Positions 7,344 to 16,975 are shown, counted from the first letter of the stretch. The stretch is DNA of 64,000 nucleotides from Acrocarpospora pleiomorpha (GCF_009687885.1 NZ_BLAF01000019.1:1-64000); one strand, 5' to 3'. A program made the numbers and translations. The notes: generated from the sequence alone by a model not told the origin.

Positions 7344-8935
7344 GCGGGCACATCACCGAGATCGTCATCTTCACCACGCTGTTCGTGCTGGTGAGCGGCA
7401 TGGGGTTCGTCGCGTCGCGGTGGCGGCGGGCCGACAACCTGGCCAGCCTGCATGAGTGGGGGCTCGGCGGGCGGAGCTTCGGGGCGTGGATCACCTGGTT
7501 CCTGGTGGGGGGTGATCTGTACACCGCGTATACGTTCGTGGCGGTTCCGGCGCTGCTCTTCGGGGCGGGGGCGATGGGGTTCTTCGCGGTGCCGTACACG
7601 GTGATCGTGTATCCGATGGTGCTGCTGATCCTGATCCGGCTGTGGTCGGTGTCGCACGTGCACGGGTTCGTCACGCCGGCCGACTTCGTCCGGGCGCGGT
7701 TCGGGTCGCCGTCGCTGGCGCTGCTGGTGGCGATCACGGGGATCGTGGCCACGATGCCGTACATCGCGTTGCAGCTGGTCGGGATCGAGGCCGTGCTGAA
7801 GACGATGGGGGTGTCCGGGGATCTGCCGCTGATCATCGCGTTCGCGATCCTGGCGGCCTACACCTACCAGTCGGGGCTGCGGGCGCCCGCGCTGATCGCG
7901 TTCGTGAAGGACATCCTCATCTACGTGGTGATCCTGGTGGCGATCATCTACATCCCGGCCCGGCTGGGCGGGTGGGGGTCGATCTTCGACGCGGCGCAGG
8001 CCAAGTTCGACGCGACGCCCGCGCCCGGCGACGGCATCCTGCTCAACGCCAACAACCAGCTGCAGTACGTGACGCTGGCGCTGGGCTCGGCGCTGGCGCT
8101 GTTCCTGTATCCGCACAGCGTGACCGGGGTGCTGGCGTCCAGGAACCGGGACGTGATCAAGCGGAACATGGCGGCGCTGCCCGCCTACAGCCTGCTGCTG
8201 GGGTTGATCGCGCTGCTCGGATACATGGCCATCGCGGCCGGGGTCACCCCGATCGGGCGGGATGTGAACACGGTCGTGCCGCAGCTGTTCGACCGGATGT
8301 TCCCCGACTGGTTCGCGGGCGTGGCGTTCGCGGCGGTGGGGATCGGGGCGCTGGTGCCGGCGGCGATCATGTCGATCGCGGCGGCCAACCTGTTCACCCG
8401 CAACATCTACCGGGAGTACCTCCGCCCCGACGCCACCGACGCCCAGGAGGCCTCGGTCAGCAAGGTCACCTCGCTGGTGGTGAAGGTCGGCGCGGTGCTG
8501 TTCATCCTGCTCATCGATCCGCAGTTCTCCATCGACCTGCAGCTCATCGGCGGAGTGATCATCCTGCAGACGCTGCCGTCGATCACGCTCGGGCTGTTCA
8601 GCCGGTGGTTCCACCGGGCGGGCCTGATCGCCGGATGGGTCGCGGGCATGTCGGCCGGCATGCTGCTGCTCTACAACATCGCCAACCCCGCCATCGACCA
8701 CGCCCACTTCGGCGGCTCGGCGTTCCCGCTGGAGAAGCTCGGCCTCGACACCAAGATGACGATCTACGCGGGCTTCCTGGCACTGATCGTGAACCTGGCC
8801 GTCGCCGCCCTCGGCACCTGGATCGCCCGCACCGCGAAGGTCCCCGACGGCCCCGACGCGACCCGCCCGGAGGACTACTACGCCGACGCGAACGACCCCC
8901 GAATCCGGGACCTGGAAGTCACCGGCTCCACGTGA
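7340..8935 (+). CDS. Sodium:solute symporter, MctP-like
   Basis: 531 residues with about 13 transmembrane segments. The SSS signature regions include WGLGGRSFGAWITWFLVGGD near the N-terminus, FVTPADFVRARFGS and GALVPAAIMSIAAANLFTRNIY. With the DUF3311 partner this is the arrangement of the MctP monocarboxylate permeases that take up lactate, pyruvate, acetate or alanine with sodium or protons. The start is the ATG overlapping the DUF3311 stop; readings that begin further upstream are out of frame with the family. The CRP-like site upstream suggests carbon-source control. Confidence 0.9.
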   Translation: MSGHITEIVIFTTLFVLVSGMGFVASRWRRADNLASLHEWGLGGRSFGAWITWFLVGGDLYTAYTFVAVPALLFGAGAMGFFAVPYTVIVYPMVLLILIRLWSVSHVHGFVTPADFVRARFGSPSLALLVAITGIVATMPYIALQLVGIEAVLKTMGVSGDLPLIIAFAILAAYTYQSGLRAPALIAFVKDILIYVVILVAIIYIPARLGGWGSIFDAAQAKFDATPAPGDGILLNANNQLQYVTLALGSALALFLYPHSVTGVLASRNRDVIKRNMAALPAYSLLLGLIALLGYMAIAAGVTPIGRDVNTVVPQLFDRMFPDWFAGVAFAAVGIGALVPAAIMSIAAANLFTRNIYREYLRPDATDAQEASVSKVTSLVVKVGAVLFILLIDPQFSIDLQLIGGVIILQTLPSITLGLFSRWFHRAGLIAGWVAGMSAGMLLLYNIANPAIDHAHFGGSAFPLEKLGLDTKMTIYAGFLALIVNLAVAALGTWIARTAKVPDGPDATRPEDYYADANDPRIRDLEVTGST

Positions 8936-9040
8936 CACCCCAGGGCGCCGGGCTTGCCTCGCGTGATTCCCCCATCGCGCCGACCTGCGATCATCTGCGA
9001 TCATCTGCGGGCAGATCCTGAGACGAGTGAGGGAGCGTTG

Positions 9041-10159
9041 ATGAAGCCGGCGAACGCCGAGAACGGAGGAGGCGCCCTTTACCGGGCAAGCCTCACCGCC
9101 AAACACATCCTCATCCTGATCGCCCTGGTGGCGGTCGTGCTCTGGGTGCTCTACCAGGTCAGAACCGTGGCCATCACGGTGGTCTTCGCCATCTTCTTCA
9201 CCGCTCTCATGTATCCCCCGGCCCGCTGGCTCCGCTCCCGCGGCCTCAACCGCACCCTCTCCACCGTGCTCGTCATCGTCGGCGGCATGGCGCTGTTCGC
9301 CGGCTTCATCGCCGTCCTGGTCCCCCCGACCATCAGCGGCTTCGGCCAGCTCGGCGCGAGCGTCGACACGGCGGTCGCCGACCTGCAGACCTTCGCCGCC
9401 TCCCTCGGCCTCGACCAGGCCCGCCTGGACGAACTGATCGCCCAGGCCCGCACCTTCATCGAGGAACGCGGCCAGACGATCGCCACCGGCGCCCTCACCG
9501 GCGTGACGATCGCGGGCGAGATCGTGATCGGCGCCGTCCTCGCCATCATCCTGGCCATCTACCTCGTGCACAGCGGCGACGTCCTGCTGCGCTGGGTGGC
9601 CGACCTCGCCCCCCGCCCCAGCCGCCCGCACATTGTCAACACCAGCCGCGTCATCTTCGACGTGGTCGGCCGCTACATCCGCGGCGTCGCCGCGGTCGGC
9701 TTCGTCGACGGCTTCTTCATCGGCCTGGCCCTGTGGATCCTGGGCGTCCCCATCGCCCTCCCCCTCGCCGTACTCACCTTCCTCGGCGCCTTCCTCCCCG
9801 TCGTCGGCGCCTTCCTCGCCGGCCTCCTCGCCGCCGTCGTCGCCTTCGTCGCCCAGGGCTGGCTGGTCGCCCTAATCGTCATCGCCGTCGTAATCCTCAT
9901 CCAGCAACTCGAAGGCCACGTCCTGGCCCCCATGATCTACGGCAAGGCCCTAGACCTCCCCGGCGCCATCATCCTGGTCGCCCTCGCCGTCGGCAGCGTC
10001 CTAGCAGGCATCGTCGGCGCCTTCCTAGCCGCCCCCATAACCTCCGTAATCGTCGCCCTAATCCACAACGCCCAGGGCCACTCCCCCGACTCCGACCCCC
10101 CAGTGACCCCACCGCAACACGTACCACCTCCAAAACCGGCCCCCGAACCCGCCGCCTAG
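9041..10159 (+). CDS. AI-2E family transporter (PerM/YdiK type)
   Basis: 372 residues. Transmembrane segments appear near residues 24-70, 85-110, 170-200 and in a run from about 230 to 345, the layout of the AI-2E exporter superfamily, including GRYIRGVAAVGFVDGFFIGLALW and LEGHVLAPMIYGKALDLPG. The C-terminal tail is short and proline-rich (PPVTPPQHVPPPKPAPEP). The ATG at 9041 follows GAGGGAG; a longer reading from 8954 has no ribosome binding site. Family members export AI-2 or act as Na+/H+ antiporters; no quorum-sensing gene is nearby, so the substrate is open. Confidence 0.85.
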   Translation: MKPANAENGGGALYRASLTAKHILILIALVAVVLWVLYQVRTVAITVVFAIFFTALMYPPARWLRSRGLNRTLSTVLVIVGGMALFAGFIAVLVPPTISGFGQLGASVDTAVADLQTFAASLGLDQARLDELIAQARTFIEERGQTIATGALTGVTIAGEIVIGAVLAIILAIYLVHSGDVLLRWVADLAPRPSRPHIVNTSRVIFDVVGRYIRGVAAVGFVDGFFIGLALWILGVPIALPLAVLTFLGAFLPVVGAFLAGLLAAVVAFVAQGWLVALIVIAVVILIQQLEGHVLAPMIYGKALDLPGAIILVALAVGSVLAGIVGAFLAAPITSVIVALIHNAQGHSPDSDPPVTPPQHVPPPKPAPEPAA

Positions 10160-10247
10160 ACACACCAGCAAGAATTCCCAACTCGTCCACGAAGCTGATC
10201 CAGGCCCTCGTCGTCGGTCGGCTGGAAAACGCGTTGCGAGTGGCAGG

Positions 10248-10259
10248 GTGAGCGCTCAC
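10248..10259. promoter_or_regulatory. Palindrome at the ABC ATPase start
   Basis: GTGAGCGCTCAC is a perfect 12-bp palindrome that contains the first candidate start codon of the exporter ATPase. It could be an operator if translation starts at 10269. Confidence 0.3.
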
Positions 10260-11003
10260 GCTGGGTGGGTGCTGATTCTTGAGGCGGAAGATCTCGCCAA
10301 ACGGTTCGGGAACGTTCAGGCCGTCGACGGGATCAGCCTCAGGGTTGGGCAGGGGGAGATCGCGGGGCTGCTTGGGCCCAATGGGGCGGGGAAGTCGACG
10401 ACCCTGCATATGTTGCTTGGGCTGATCACTCCGGATTCGGGGACTGTTCGTATGTTCGGGCTCGATCTGGCGCGGCATCGGACCGAGGTGTTGAGCCAGG
10501 TCAATTTCTCGGCGAGCTATTTGGGGCTGCCTGGCGTGCTGCATGTGCGGGAGGTGCTGGATGCCTTCGCGCGGCTGTACGGTCTGCGGAACCCCCGGCG
10601 GCGCGTCGACGAGATGATCGACCTGCTGGAGATCGGGTCGTTGGCCCGGCGCAAGGTGGTCGAGCTGTCGTCCGGGCAGCACACCCGCGTGCAGCTGGCC
10701 AAAGCCCTCATCAACGAACCCCGGCTGCTGATCCTGGACGAGCCTACGGCGGCGCTGGATCCGGACGCGGGCGACCGGATCAGGGGCCTGCTGGTGCGGG
10801 TCGCCCGGGAGACCGGAACCGCGTTGCTGATCACCTCGCACAACATGCGCGAGGTCGAGCGCATGTGTGACCGGATCCATTTCGTGTCCGCTGGCCGGAT
10901 CATCGCCCAGGGCACCGCGGCGGAACTGGCGGACGATTTCGGGGTGGACGACCTGGAAGAGGTATTCCTCAAGGTCGCCAGGGAAGGCGCGGTCCCCGCA
11001 TGA
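10248..11003 (+). CDS. ABC transporter ATP-binding protein
   Basis: 251 residues from the GTG at 10248, or 244 from the GTG at 10269. Walker A LLGPNGAGKSTT, signature LSSGQHTRVQLAKAL, Walker B LLILDEPTAALDP and the H-loop TSH are all intact. The stop overlaps the permease start (ATGA at 11000-11003), giving an ABC-2 exporter operon. The first possible start codon is inside a 12-bp palindrome, so the second may be the real one. The substrate is unknown. Confidence 0.92.
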   Translation: MSAHAGWVLILEAEDLAKRFGNVQAVDGISLRVGQGEIAGLLGPNGAGKSTTLHMLLGLITPDSGTVRMFGLDLARHRTEVLSQVNFSASYLGLPGVLHVREVLDAFARLYGLRNPRRRVDEMIDLLEIGSLARRKVVELSSGQHTRVQLAKALINEPRLLILDEPTAALDPDAGDRIRGLLVRVARETGTALLITSHNMREVERMCDRIHFVSAGRIIAQGTAAELADDFGVDDLEEVFLKVAREGAVPA

Positions 11004-11845
11004 CGATAAGTCGCGATATTTCCGTGGATGGTGTGGCGTACCCGCCGTTGAGCATGGCCGCGCGGCGCAGGCGGGTCGGCGGCGTGGTGGTGCGGGACCT
11101 GGCGGCACTCCGGCGCAGCCCGATCCGGGTGTTCGAGATCGTCTTCTGGCCGGTGATCGAGCTGGTCGTGTGGGGTTACCTGACGCTCTTCCTGCAGGCC
11201 CAGAAGGTGCCGTTCGTCGTCTCCATGCTGCTGGGCGCGATCCTGCTCTGGCAGGTGCTGCACCGGGCCTCCAACGAGGTCGCGATCGGCTTCCTGGAGG
11301 AGATCTGGAGCAGGAACCTGCTGAACGTGCACGTCACCCCGGTCACCCCGGCCGAGTACATGACCGGCCTGGTGCTCTTCTCGCTCACCAAGATCGCGGC
11401 CGGGATCACCTTCATGGCGCTTCTCGCCTACATCCTGTACGGGTTCGGCCTGTTCACCATCGGCATCGGCCTGGTGCCGTTCATGGCCGTCCTGATGGTG
11501 ATGGGCTGGTCGCTGGCCTTCGTGGCGATCTCCTGCGTGCTCCGCTTCGGCGAGGGCGCCCAGGTCATCGCCTGGAGCCTGGTGTTCGTCTTCCAGCCCC
11601 TGGCGGGCGTCTTCTACCCGGTGTCGGTCCTGCCCGAGCCCCTCCAGGCGATCGCCGCGGTCATCCCCGCAACCCACGTCTTCGAGGGCATGCGCACCGT
11701 CCTCGACGGCGGCGCCATCCCCTGGGGCTCGCTCGCCGCCGCCGGGCTCCTCGACGTGGTGTACGTGGCGCTCGCCCTCTGGCTGTACGGCCTGACCCTC
11801 CGCCACGCCCGCACAAAGGGCCGGTTGTCCCGCTTCGGGGAGTAG
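11000..11845 (+). CDS. ABC-2 type transporter permease
   Basis: 281 residues with six hydrophobic segments, the layout of ABC-2 permeases in the NodJ/DrrB group. The cytoplasmic N-terminus has an RRRRVGGVVVRDLAALRRSP stretch, and the last third contains FQPLAGVFYPVSVLPEPLQ, the typical re-entrant region before the final helix. The ATG overlaps the ATPase stop codon, so it is the membrane partner of the preceding gene. The last residues (RHARTKGRLSRFGE) are basic and cytoplasmic. Confidence 0.9.
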   Translation: MTISRDISVDGVAYPPLSMAARRRRVGGVVVRDLAALRRSPIRVFEIVFWPVIELVVWGYLTLFLQAQKVPFVVSMLLGAILLWQVLHRASNEVAIGFLEEIWSRNLLNVHVTPVTPAEYMTGLVLFSLTKIAAGITFMALLAYILYGFGLFTIGIGLVPFMAVLMVMGWSLAFVAISCVLRFGEGAQVIAWSLVFVFQPLAGVFYPVSVLPEPLQAIAAVIPATHVFEGMRTVLDGGAIPWGSLAAAGLLDVVYVALALWLYGLTLRHARTKGRLSRFGE

Positions 11846-11911
11846 CCACCCGTATACACAGCCGTTATAACGCGCAAACCACGTGGCCTGACGGAGCGTC
11901 CACATTCCGGA

Positions 11912-12037
11912 ATGGACGATCCCAACACGACCCAGGACCCGGGCGACGCGGAGCTGCGCGTGCGCCTGGTTCTCATCCACGCCCTGCACACGGAGGCCGA
12001 GAAACTGCTGGGCGTGAAAGCTGAGCAAAGTGAATAA
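11912..12037 (+). CDS. Possible 41-residue protein
   Basis: A short frame beginning MDDPNTTQDPGDAELRVRL and ending GVKAEQSE, mainly acidic and predicted helical. It lies alone between the exporter operon and the kinase gene, ending 48 bp before the kinase. Its ATG sits in a perfect 12-bp palindrome (CATTCCGGAATG, 11903-11914) and there is no Shine-Dalgarno, so it is either leaderless or not translated. No family recognised. Confidence 0.35.
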   Translation: MDDPNTTQDPGDAELRVRLVLIHALHTEAEKLLGVKAEQSE

Positions 12038-12085
12038 ACGGGTCTCCTTCGGGTGCGGTAAGGTGCCGCTGGCAAGGAGGAGGCC

Positions 12086-13930
12086 ATGAGTGAGGCGGGC
12101 GCCCCGCTGGTGCAGGGCTACGAGGTGCTCGACATCCTCGGGCAGGGCGGGTTCGGCATCGTCTACCGGGCCAGGCAGCTGGCCGTCGGGCGCGAGGTCG
12201 CGCTGAAGATCGACAACCGGGTGCTGGTGTCGGATCGGGACCGGCGGCGGTTCATGCGCGAGGTCACCTCGGCGGGCGCGCTGTCCGGGCATCCTCACGT
12301 GGCCGATGTGTACGACGCGGGCGTGATGCCGGACGGGCGTCCGTACATGGTGCTGGAGCTGTGTCCCGGCGGATCGCTGGCCGACCGGCTGCGGAAACAC
12401 GGCCCGCTCAGCGTGCGCGAGGTGCGCGACATCGGCATCAAGATCGCGGACGCGCTGGCCGCCGCGCACGCCGCCGGGGTGCTGCACCGGGACGTGAAAC
12501 CGGCCAACATCCTGCTCAATTCGTACGGCCTGGTGGCGTTGTCGGATTTCGGCCTGGCCACGATGCCGTCGGCGGGTGAGGGCGCCGAGATGTCGGTGAC
12601 CCGGGAGTCACTGACGCCCGCGTACGCGCCGCCGGAGGCCTTCGACCTGAGCGAGCCGACCGCGACCGGAGATGTGTACGCGCTGGCCGCCACCCTCTAC
12701 GCGCTGCTGAGCGGACGCCCGCCCAGGTTCCCGCAGAACGGCGTGGTCAACATCGCCGTGATCATGGCGTTGCACCGGCAGCCGATCCCGGACATCGCGG
12801 GCGTTCCAGTGGCCTTGGTGGACGTGCTCCGCGAGGCCATGGCCAGCAATCCGGCCCACCGGACCCCGACGGCCGCGCGTTTCCGCGACGCCCTCACCCT
12901 GCTCACCGTGGACGGCACCAGCGCGGGCCCTGCCCCAGCGGCCCTGGCGAATCCGGCCGACCGGCACCGCGAGTACGCCGCACCACCCGGATCACCTGGT
13001 TCCGGGTCGCCCGGGTCTGGGTCGCCCGGATTACCCGGATCACCCGGCTCGCCCGAATTTCCGCCGCCCCCGCCAGGGTCGCGCGCATTCCCGCCGTCGG
13101 GGCCACACGAACACGCAGGGCGCCCCGGGCCGAGCGGCTACGCGGGGCCGCCTCCCGGACCGCCTGGCTACGCTCCGCCTCCTGGCCCGCCCATGTACGC
13201 TCCACCGCCGGGGCAAGCCGGATATGCCGCCCCTCCGACTCCTTATGCGATGACATCGCCCGGCGGAAAACATCCCGTGGCGGACGTGCATCGGGCCCCG
13301 ACCACGCCGAAGATCGCGCCCCCGCCGACGCCGCCCGCGCGGAACTCCACGATCATCTTCGCGGTAGTGGCCGCGATCTTCGCGCTTGCGCTGGCTGGCG
13401 GCATCGCGTACCTGGTCATGGAGAAGGATCCCCCAACTTCCGGCGAGGTCGGATCCAACGGCGATAACCCCGGCATCGGCCAGTCCATCGGCACGGGCCA
13501 GGAGAAACCCGCCATCGAGGTGGCGACCTACACCGAAGGCTGCGCGGCCACGGTCGTCAAGGGTGGAGCCTGCGTCAAGGAAGCCGAATGCTGGAGCGGC
13601 ATCGTCTCGATCGCGGGCGCGGTGACCGCGCCCCGGGTGGGCTGCGAGGCGCAGCACGCCTGGGAGACCTTCGCCATCGCGCCCCTACCTCTGGACGCGC
13701 TCACCAGCAACCTCAACGAACTCGAACAGAACCCCACGGTCGCCAAGCTGTGCTCGATGAGCGTGCTGATGGCCTCCCGGTCCGCGACGGCCGCACGGTA
13801 CACGGCGGACAAGTGGCAGCTATCGGTGCTACCGCCGTCGACCGAACAGTTCGCCCGGGGCGTCCGCAGCTACCGCTGCGTCGGCGGAGTCCTGGGCAGA
13901 AACGTCCCGGGCACGTACTTCAACAAGTAG
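12086..13930 (+). CDS. Membrane serine/threonine protein kinase (PknB-like)
   Basis: 614 residues. Kinase domain about 11-275: glycine loop GQGGFGIVY (19-27), Lys41 in VALKID, HRDVKPAN with Asp136, DFG at 154-156 and the PPEA motif; all catalytic residues are present. A proline- and glycine-rich linker (about 290-415) carries GSPGSGSPG repeats and PPGPPGYAPP stretches. One transmembrane helix lies near 418-440. The outer domain (about 465-614) has Cys pairs (GCAA, GACVKEAEC, VGCEAQ, KLCS, YRCVG) and looks like a septum-formation-type sensor region. Strong ribosome binding site AAGGAGG. Substrates are unknown. Confidence 0.93.
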   Translation: MSEAGAPLVQGYEVLDILGQGGFGIVYRARQLAVGREVALKIDNRVLVSDRDRRRFMREVTSAGALSGHPHVADVYDAGVMPDGRPYMVLELCPGGSLADRLRKHGPLSVREVRDIGIKIADALAAAHAAGVLHRDVKPANILLNSYGLVALSDFGLATMPSAGEGAEMSVTRESLTPAYAPPEAFDLSEPTATGDVYALAATLYALLSGRPPRFPQNGVVNIAVIMALHRQPIPDIAGVPVALVDVLREAMASNPAHRTPTAARFRDALTLLTVDGTSAGPAPAALANPADRHREYAAPPGSPGSGSPGSGSPGLPGSPGSPEFPPPPPGSRAFPPSGPHEHAGRPGPSGYAGPPPGPPGYAPPPGPPMYAPPPGQAGYAAPPTPYAMTSPGGKHPVADVHRAPTTPKIAPPPTPPARNSTIIFAVVAAIFALALAGGIAYLVMEKDPPTSGEVGSNGDNPGIGQSIGTGQEKPAIEVATYTEGCAATVVKGGACVKEAECWSGIVSIAGAVTAPRVGCEAQHAWETFAIAPLPLDALTSNLNELEQNPTVAKLCSMSVLMASRSATAARYTADKWQLSVLPPSTEQFARGVRSYRCVGGVLGRNVPGTYFNK

Positions 13931-14251
13931 CGCCCAGCCAGGTGCTCGACGAAGGCCTGACCGGCCGACTCGCAGCAGCCTCTGCTGCCCTAGCAGGTCG
14001 AGTGCCGCAGCACGCCGTGCCGTGAACGCCCGGCGCATGTCCGCACGCTCCCTCAAGTCGGCGATCGTCGCGACGGACACGTGGAGCGTGCCTTCATAGA
14101 CGAGTTCTGTCGTTGATCCGCATTGACGTCCTGTTCTCCATCCGTTCTCGGGATGCCTCCCAGAAAGCTACGGTGGTTGTTCGATCCGGCTTCAAATCTG
14201 CATGAAGTCTCCATCCAGTACGTTGGTTCTGCTTGAAAGGGTCCATCGCAC
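13931..14251. other. Intergenic stretch without a supported gene
   Basis: 321 bp between the kinase and the double AsnC regulator. Short reading frames exist on both strands but none has a ribosome binding site or protein-like composition. I see no strong terminator. The right end probably holds the regulator's promoter. Confidence 0.5.
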
Positions 14252-15256
14252 GTGGCATCCGCATCCTTCGACGAACTCGACATCGCCATCGTGGATGCCG
14301 TGCGCTCCGCTCCACGCGCGAACTGGCGCGAACTCGCGTCTCCGCTCGGCGTCGATCCCGCGACCGTAGGCCGACGCTGGTCCAGGATGGAATCCGGGGG
14401 CGCTGCCTGGGTGACCGCTCATCTGTCGGGAAGCGCGACCCCCGCGTGCGCGATGGTGGAAGTCGACTGCGCGCCAGGGCGATCGATCGATGTCGCGCAC
14501 GTCCTCGCCGATGACACGCAGGCGGCCACCGTCAAACTGGCCAGCGGCGGCCGGGACATTCTCATGCTGGCGCAGGCGCCCACCCTCGATCTGCTGGCTG
14601 ACTACCTTCTGAACGTGGTCGGTCATGTGCCGGGGATCGCGAGCGTTCGCAGCCACGTGATCACTCGGTCGGCCCTCGAAGCCAGCCGCTGGAGGGAAGG
14701 TGCGCTGAGCCTGGAGCAGCGACGTCGCCTGCGGTCCAACGACCAGCGCCGGGCGGGTGCGGGCGACATCCTCCACGAAACCGATATCGGCATCGTCAAT
14801 GCGTTGCAGACCGACGGCCGGATGTCGTTCGAGCGGCTTGCCGAGCATGTCGGTATCAGCCCGGTGTCCGTGCGTCGCCGGCTGTCACGTATGCAAGAAG
14901 CGGGGCTTGTCACCTTCCGCTGCGACATCTCGCCCCAGCTTTCAGGTCGGTCGGTGTCCGCGGTGTATTTCGGCTCGATGGACATCCACGACTTGAGAAA
15001 CGCGGAAGAGCGGATCCGCGCGTTGCCGGGAGTCCGCGCGTTCAGCTTCGTCTCGGGGCCGTTCAACGTGATCGTCGACGCGTCATTGCGATCGATCGCC
15101 GAAGTGCACGACCTTGAGTTGACGATGAGCCAAGCACTGCCGGCGCTCCACATCCAGGACCGGTCCGTCGTATTGAGGATGATCAAACTACTCGGTCGCG
15201 TCCTCGACGCGGAGGGGCGATCGGCCCGTTGCGTACCTCTCGTCACCAGGACGTGA
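14252..15256 (+). CDS. Lrp/AsnC family regulator with two DNA-binding units
   Basis: 334 residues in a head-to-tail duplication. The first AsnC winged helix (about 5-50, DELDIAIVDAVRSAPRANW) is followed by an effector-binding-like domain to about 150. The second helix-turn-helix (about 172-225, HETDIGIVNALQTDGRMSFE, LAEHVGISPVSVRRRLSRM) is followed by another such domain to about 320. The arrangement is known for double-size AsnC regulators of amino acid or xenobiotic metabolism in actinomycetes. GTG start with AAAGGG upstream. Its position beside amino-acid deamination genes suggests that it senses an amino acid made by that pathway. Confidence 0.88.
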   Translation: MASASFDELDIAIVDAVRSAPRANWRELASPLGVDPATVGRRWSRMESGGAAWVTAHLSGSATPACAMVEVDCAPGRSIDVAHVLADDTQAATVKLASGGRDILMLAQAPTLDLLADYLLNVVGHVPGIASVRSHVITRSALEASRWREGALSLEQRRRLRSNDQRRAGAGDILHETDIGIVNALQTDGRMSFERLAEHVGISPVSVRRRLSRMQEAGLVTFRCDISPQLSGRSVSAVYFGSMDIHDLRNAEERIRALPGVRAFSFVSGPFNVIVDASLRSIAEVHDLELTMSQALPALHIQDRSVVLRMIKLLGRVLDAEGRSARCVPLVTRT

Positions 15257-15337
15257 GGCTTGGCTCGACGCGAAAACGATCTCGAGCGGGCTACAGCTCG
15301 GATAACGTAGAGAAGTATCTGGAAGGGAGGATCCGCC

Positions 15338-16003
15338 ATGAACGACTTCGCGAAGCCGCCCCCGGCACCGCGAAAACGGCGGCTCCGGCGGGATGCGATC
15401 CGAAACGAGAAACAGCTGGTCGCCGCTGTCGGGACTCTCCTTAGAGAGGCTCCTGCGATGGCGACCATGCAGGCAGTCGCCGAACAGGCGGGCCTCTCAC
15501 TCGCAACGGCATACCGTTACTTTCCGACACTAGATGCTTTGAACCGTCGATTCATGCTCAGTGTCATCGAGGAACTGCAGCAGGCGACGGCAGACCTGCA
15601 CTCCACTGGCACAGAGCGGTTCAAGGACATTCTCCGCCTATGGCTGGACGTCTTGCGTGAGTACGGTCCGGCAATGGTTCACGTGAGTTCGCGTGAAGGG
15701 TTCCTGACACGTCTCGAGGCGGGCGAGAAACATACGAACGCGATCAAAGCCGTGTGGGGAAGTGCTATCAGTCAAATGCTCGATGAAGAGGGCATAAGTC
15801 AGAGGCGACTCGCCTTCGCCCTCGGGATCTTCAACAGTCTGGTGAACTCGCGTGAGATCCTCGACCTTCGCGCGACGACGAGCATGACCGACGAGCAACT
15901 CGTGTCACATCTGACCGCCGTGTACAGGGGCGCGATTGGCGGGCTCGGGCTCGACCTGTACGGCACACAGCACGAACCCAGCTCAACCGCTCGACTTGTG
16001 TGA
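15338..16003 (+). CDS. TetR family transcriptional regulator
   Basis: 221 residues. The helix-turn-helix is near residues 42-65 (MQAVAEQAGLSLATAYRYFPTL), preceded by a basic arm (RKRRLRRDAIRNEKQ). The ligand-binding domain is not assignable. GGAAGGGAGG precedes the ATG. Its codon use is visibly less GC-rich than the genes before 14 kb. It is convergent with the PLP enzyme gene and is a candidate to bind the inverted repeat at 19695-19720 in front of the catabolic operon. Confidence 0.88.
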   Translation: MNDFAKPPPAPRKRRLRRDAIRNEKQLVAAVGTLLREAPAMATMQAVAEQAGLSLATAYRYFPTLDALNRRFMLSVIEELQQATADLHSTGTERFKDILRLWLDVLREYGPAMVHVSSREGFLTRLEAGEKHTNAIKAVWGSAISQMLDEEGISQRRLAFALGIFNSLVNSREILDLRATTSMTDEQLVSHLTAVYRGAIGGLGLDLYGTQHEPSSTARLV

Positions 16004-16024
16004 TCCCGGAGCAATCGACGACGA

Positions 16025-16975
16025 TCACACCGTCAGTGCATGCTTCAGAACCCCACTGTCGATATTGCCGCCGGACAGGACCGCGACGGAGCGACCGAAT
16101 CTTCCCGGGTCCGCGAGGTAGGCGGCGACGCTGAGGACACCGCTCGGTTCGGCGACGAGCCGGGCGCGACGTATCGTCGTGGCGACAGCCGCGAGTATCT
16201 CCTCTTCCGTGACGGTGACGATCTCGTCGACCGTCTCCTGGATCAACGGGAACGTGATTTTCCCCAGCTGCGGCGCCCGCGTCCCATCAGCGATGGTCCG
16301 GTAGGTCAGACTCGGATCCCATGAGATCAGCCGCCCGCTCGACAACGATTCGCGCGCGTCGGCGGCCAACTCCGGTTCCACGCCGATCACGCGGGTCGAC
16401 GGTGAGACGGCCTTGACCGCGACCCCGACCCCCGAGATCAGCCCTCCGCCGCCGACCGGCACCAGGACGGTGTCGATCTCGGAGAGGTCGTCGAGGATCT
16501 CCAGCGCCAGCGTGCCCTGCCCGGAGATCACACGGACGTCGTCGAACGGGTGAATCACCGCTGCTCCCCGCTCGAGGCGTAACGCGTCCACCGTCGACTC
16601 CCGCTCATCGTTGGGGACGAGCACCACATCGGCGCCCAGTGCCCGGACTGCCTCGACCTTGATCGTCGCGGCGGCGGCGGGCATGACGATCGTGGCCGGT
16701 ATGCCCACCTCGCGGGCAGCCCACGCGATCGCCTGGCCGTGATTGCCGCTGGAGTGTGACAGCAGTCCCCTCGACCGTACTGAGGGATCAAGGAGGTGGA
16801 CGGCGTTGGTGGCGCCGCGGAGCTTGAACGCGCCCATCGGCTGCAGGCTTTCGGCCTTCAACCACAGGTCGCCCGGCGCCCACGGGGCGGGAAGCAAGGG
16901 TGTGCGGACAACGTATCCGGCTATCCTCTCGGCCGCGGCGCGGACATCGGAGATCGTGACTTCAGTGACTGTCAT
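16025..16975 (-). CDS. Threonine/serine ammonia-lyase family PLP enzyme
   Basis: 316 residues, fold type II PLP enzyme. The Schiff-base Lys lies in GAFKLRGA, the substrate loop is SSGNHGQA, and the phosphate-binding glycine loop is VPVGGGGL. It should deaminate a hydroxyamino acid or a related amino acid to an oxo acid and ammonia; a racemase activity is possible in this family. I chose the ATG at 16973-16975; a TTG at 16987 is an alternative. It is the third gene of the leftward operon (amidohydrolase, transporter, lyase), 61 bp after the transporter, so it probably processes the amino acid released by the amidohydrolase. Confidence 0.88.
   Translation of the reverse strand: MTVTEVTISDVRAAAERIAGYVVRTPLLPAPWAPGDLWLKAESLQPMGAFKLRGATNAVHLLDPSVRSRGLLSHSSGNHGQAIAWAAREVGIPATIVMPAAAATIKVEAVRALGADVVLVPNDERESTVDALRLERGAAVIHPFDDVRVISGQGTLALEILDDLSEIDTVLVPVGGGGLISGVGVAVKAVSPSTRVIGVEPELAADARESLSSGRLISWDPSLTYRTIADGTRAPQLGKITFPLIQETVDEIVTVTEEEILAAVATTIRRARLVAEPSGVLSVAAYLADPGRFGRSVAVLSGGNIDSGVLKHALTV

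Noticed and set aside
8981..9009. Short direct repeat gatcatctgc before the AI-2E family gene
   Set aside because: Two copies of about 10 bp in a short gap; too little to call a regulatory element.
7268..9631. A 787-codon minus-strand frame opposite the symporter and AI-2E genes
   Set aside because: Composition rich in Arg, His and Gly, a typical shadow of high-GC genes; both opposite genes are clearly real.
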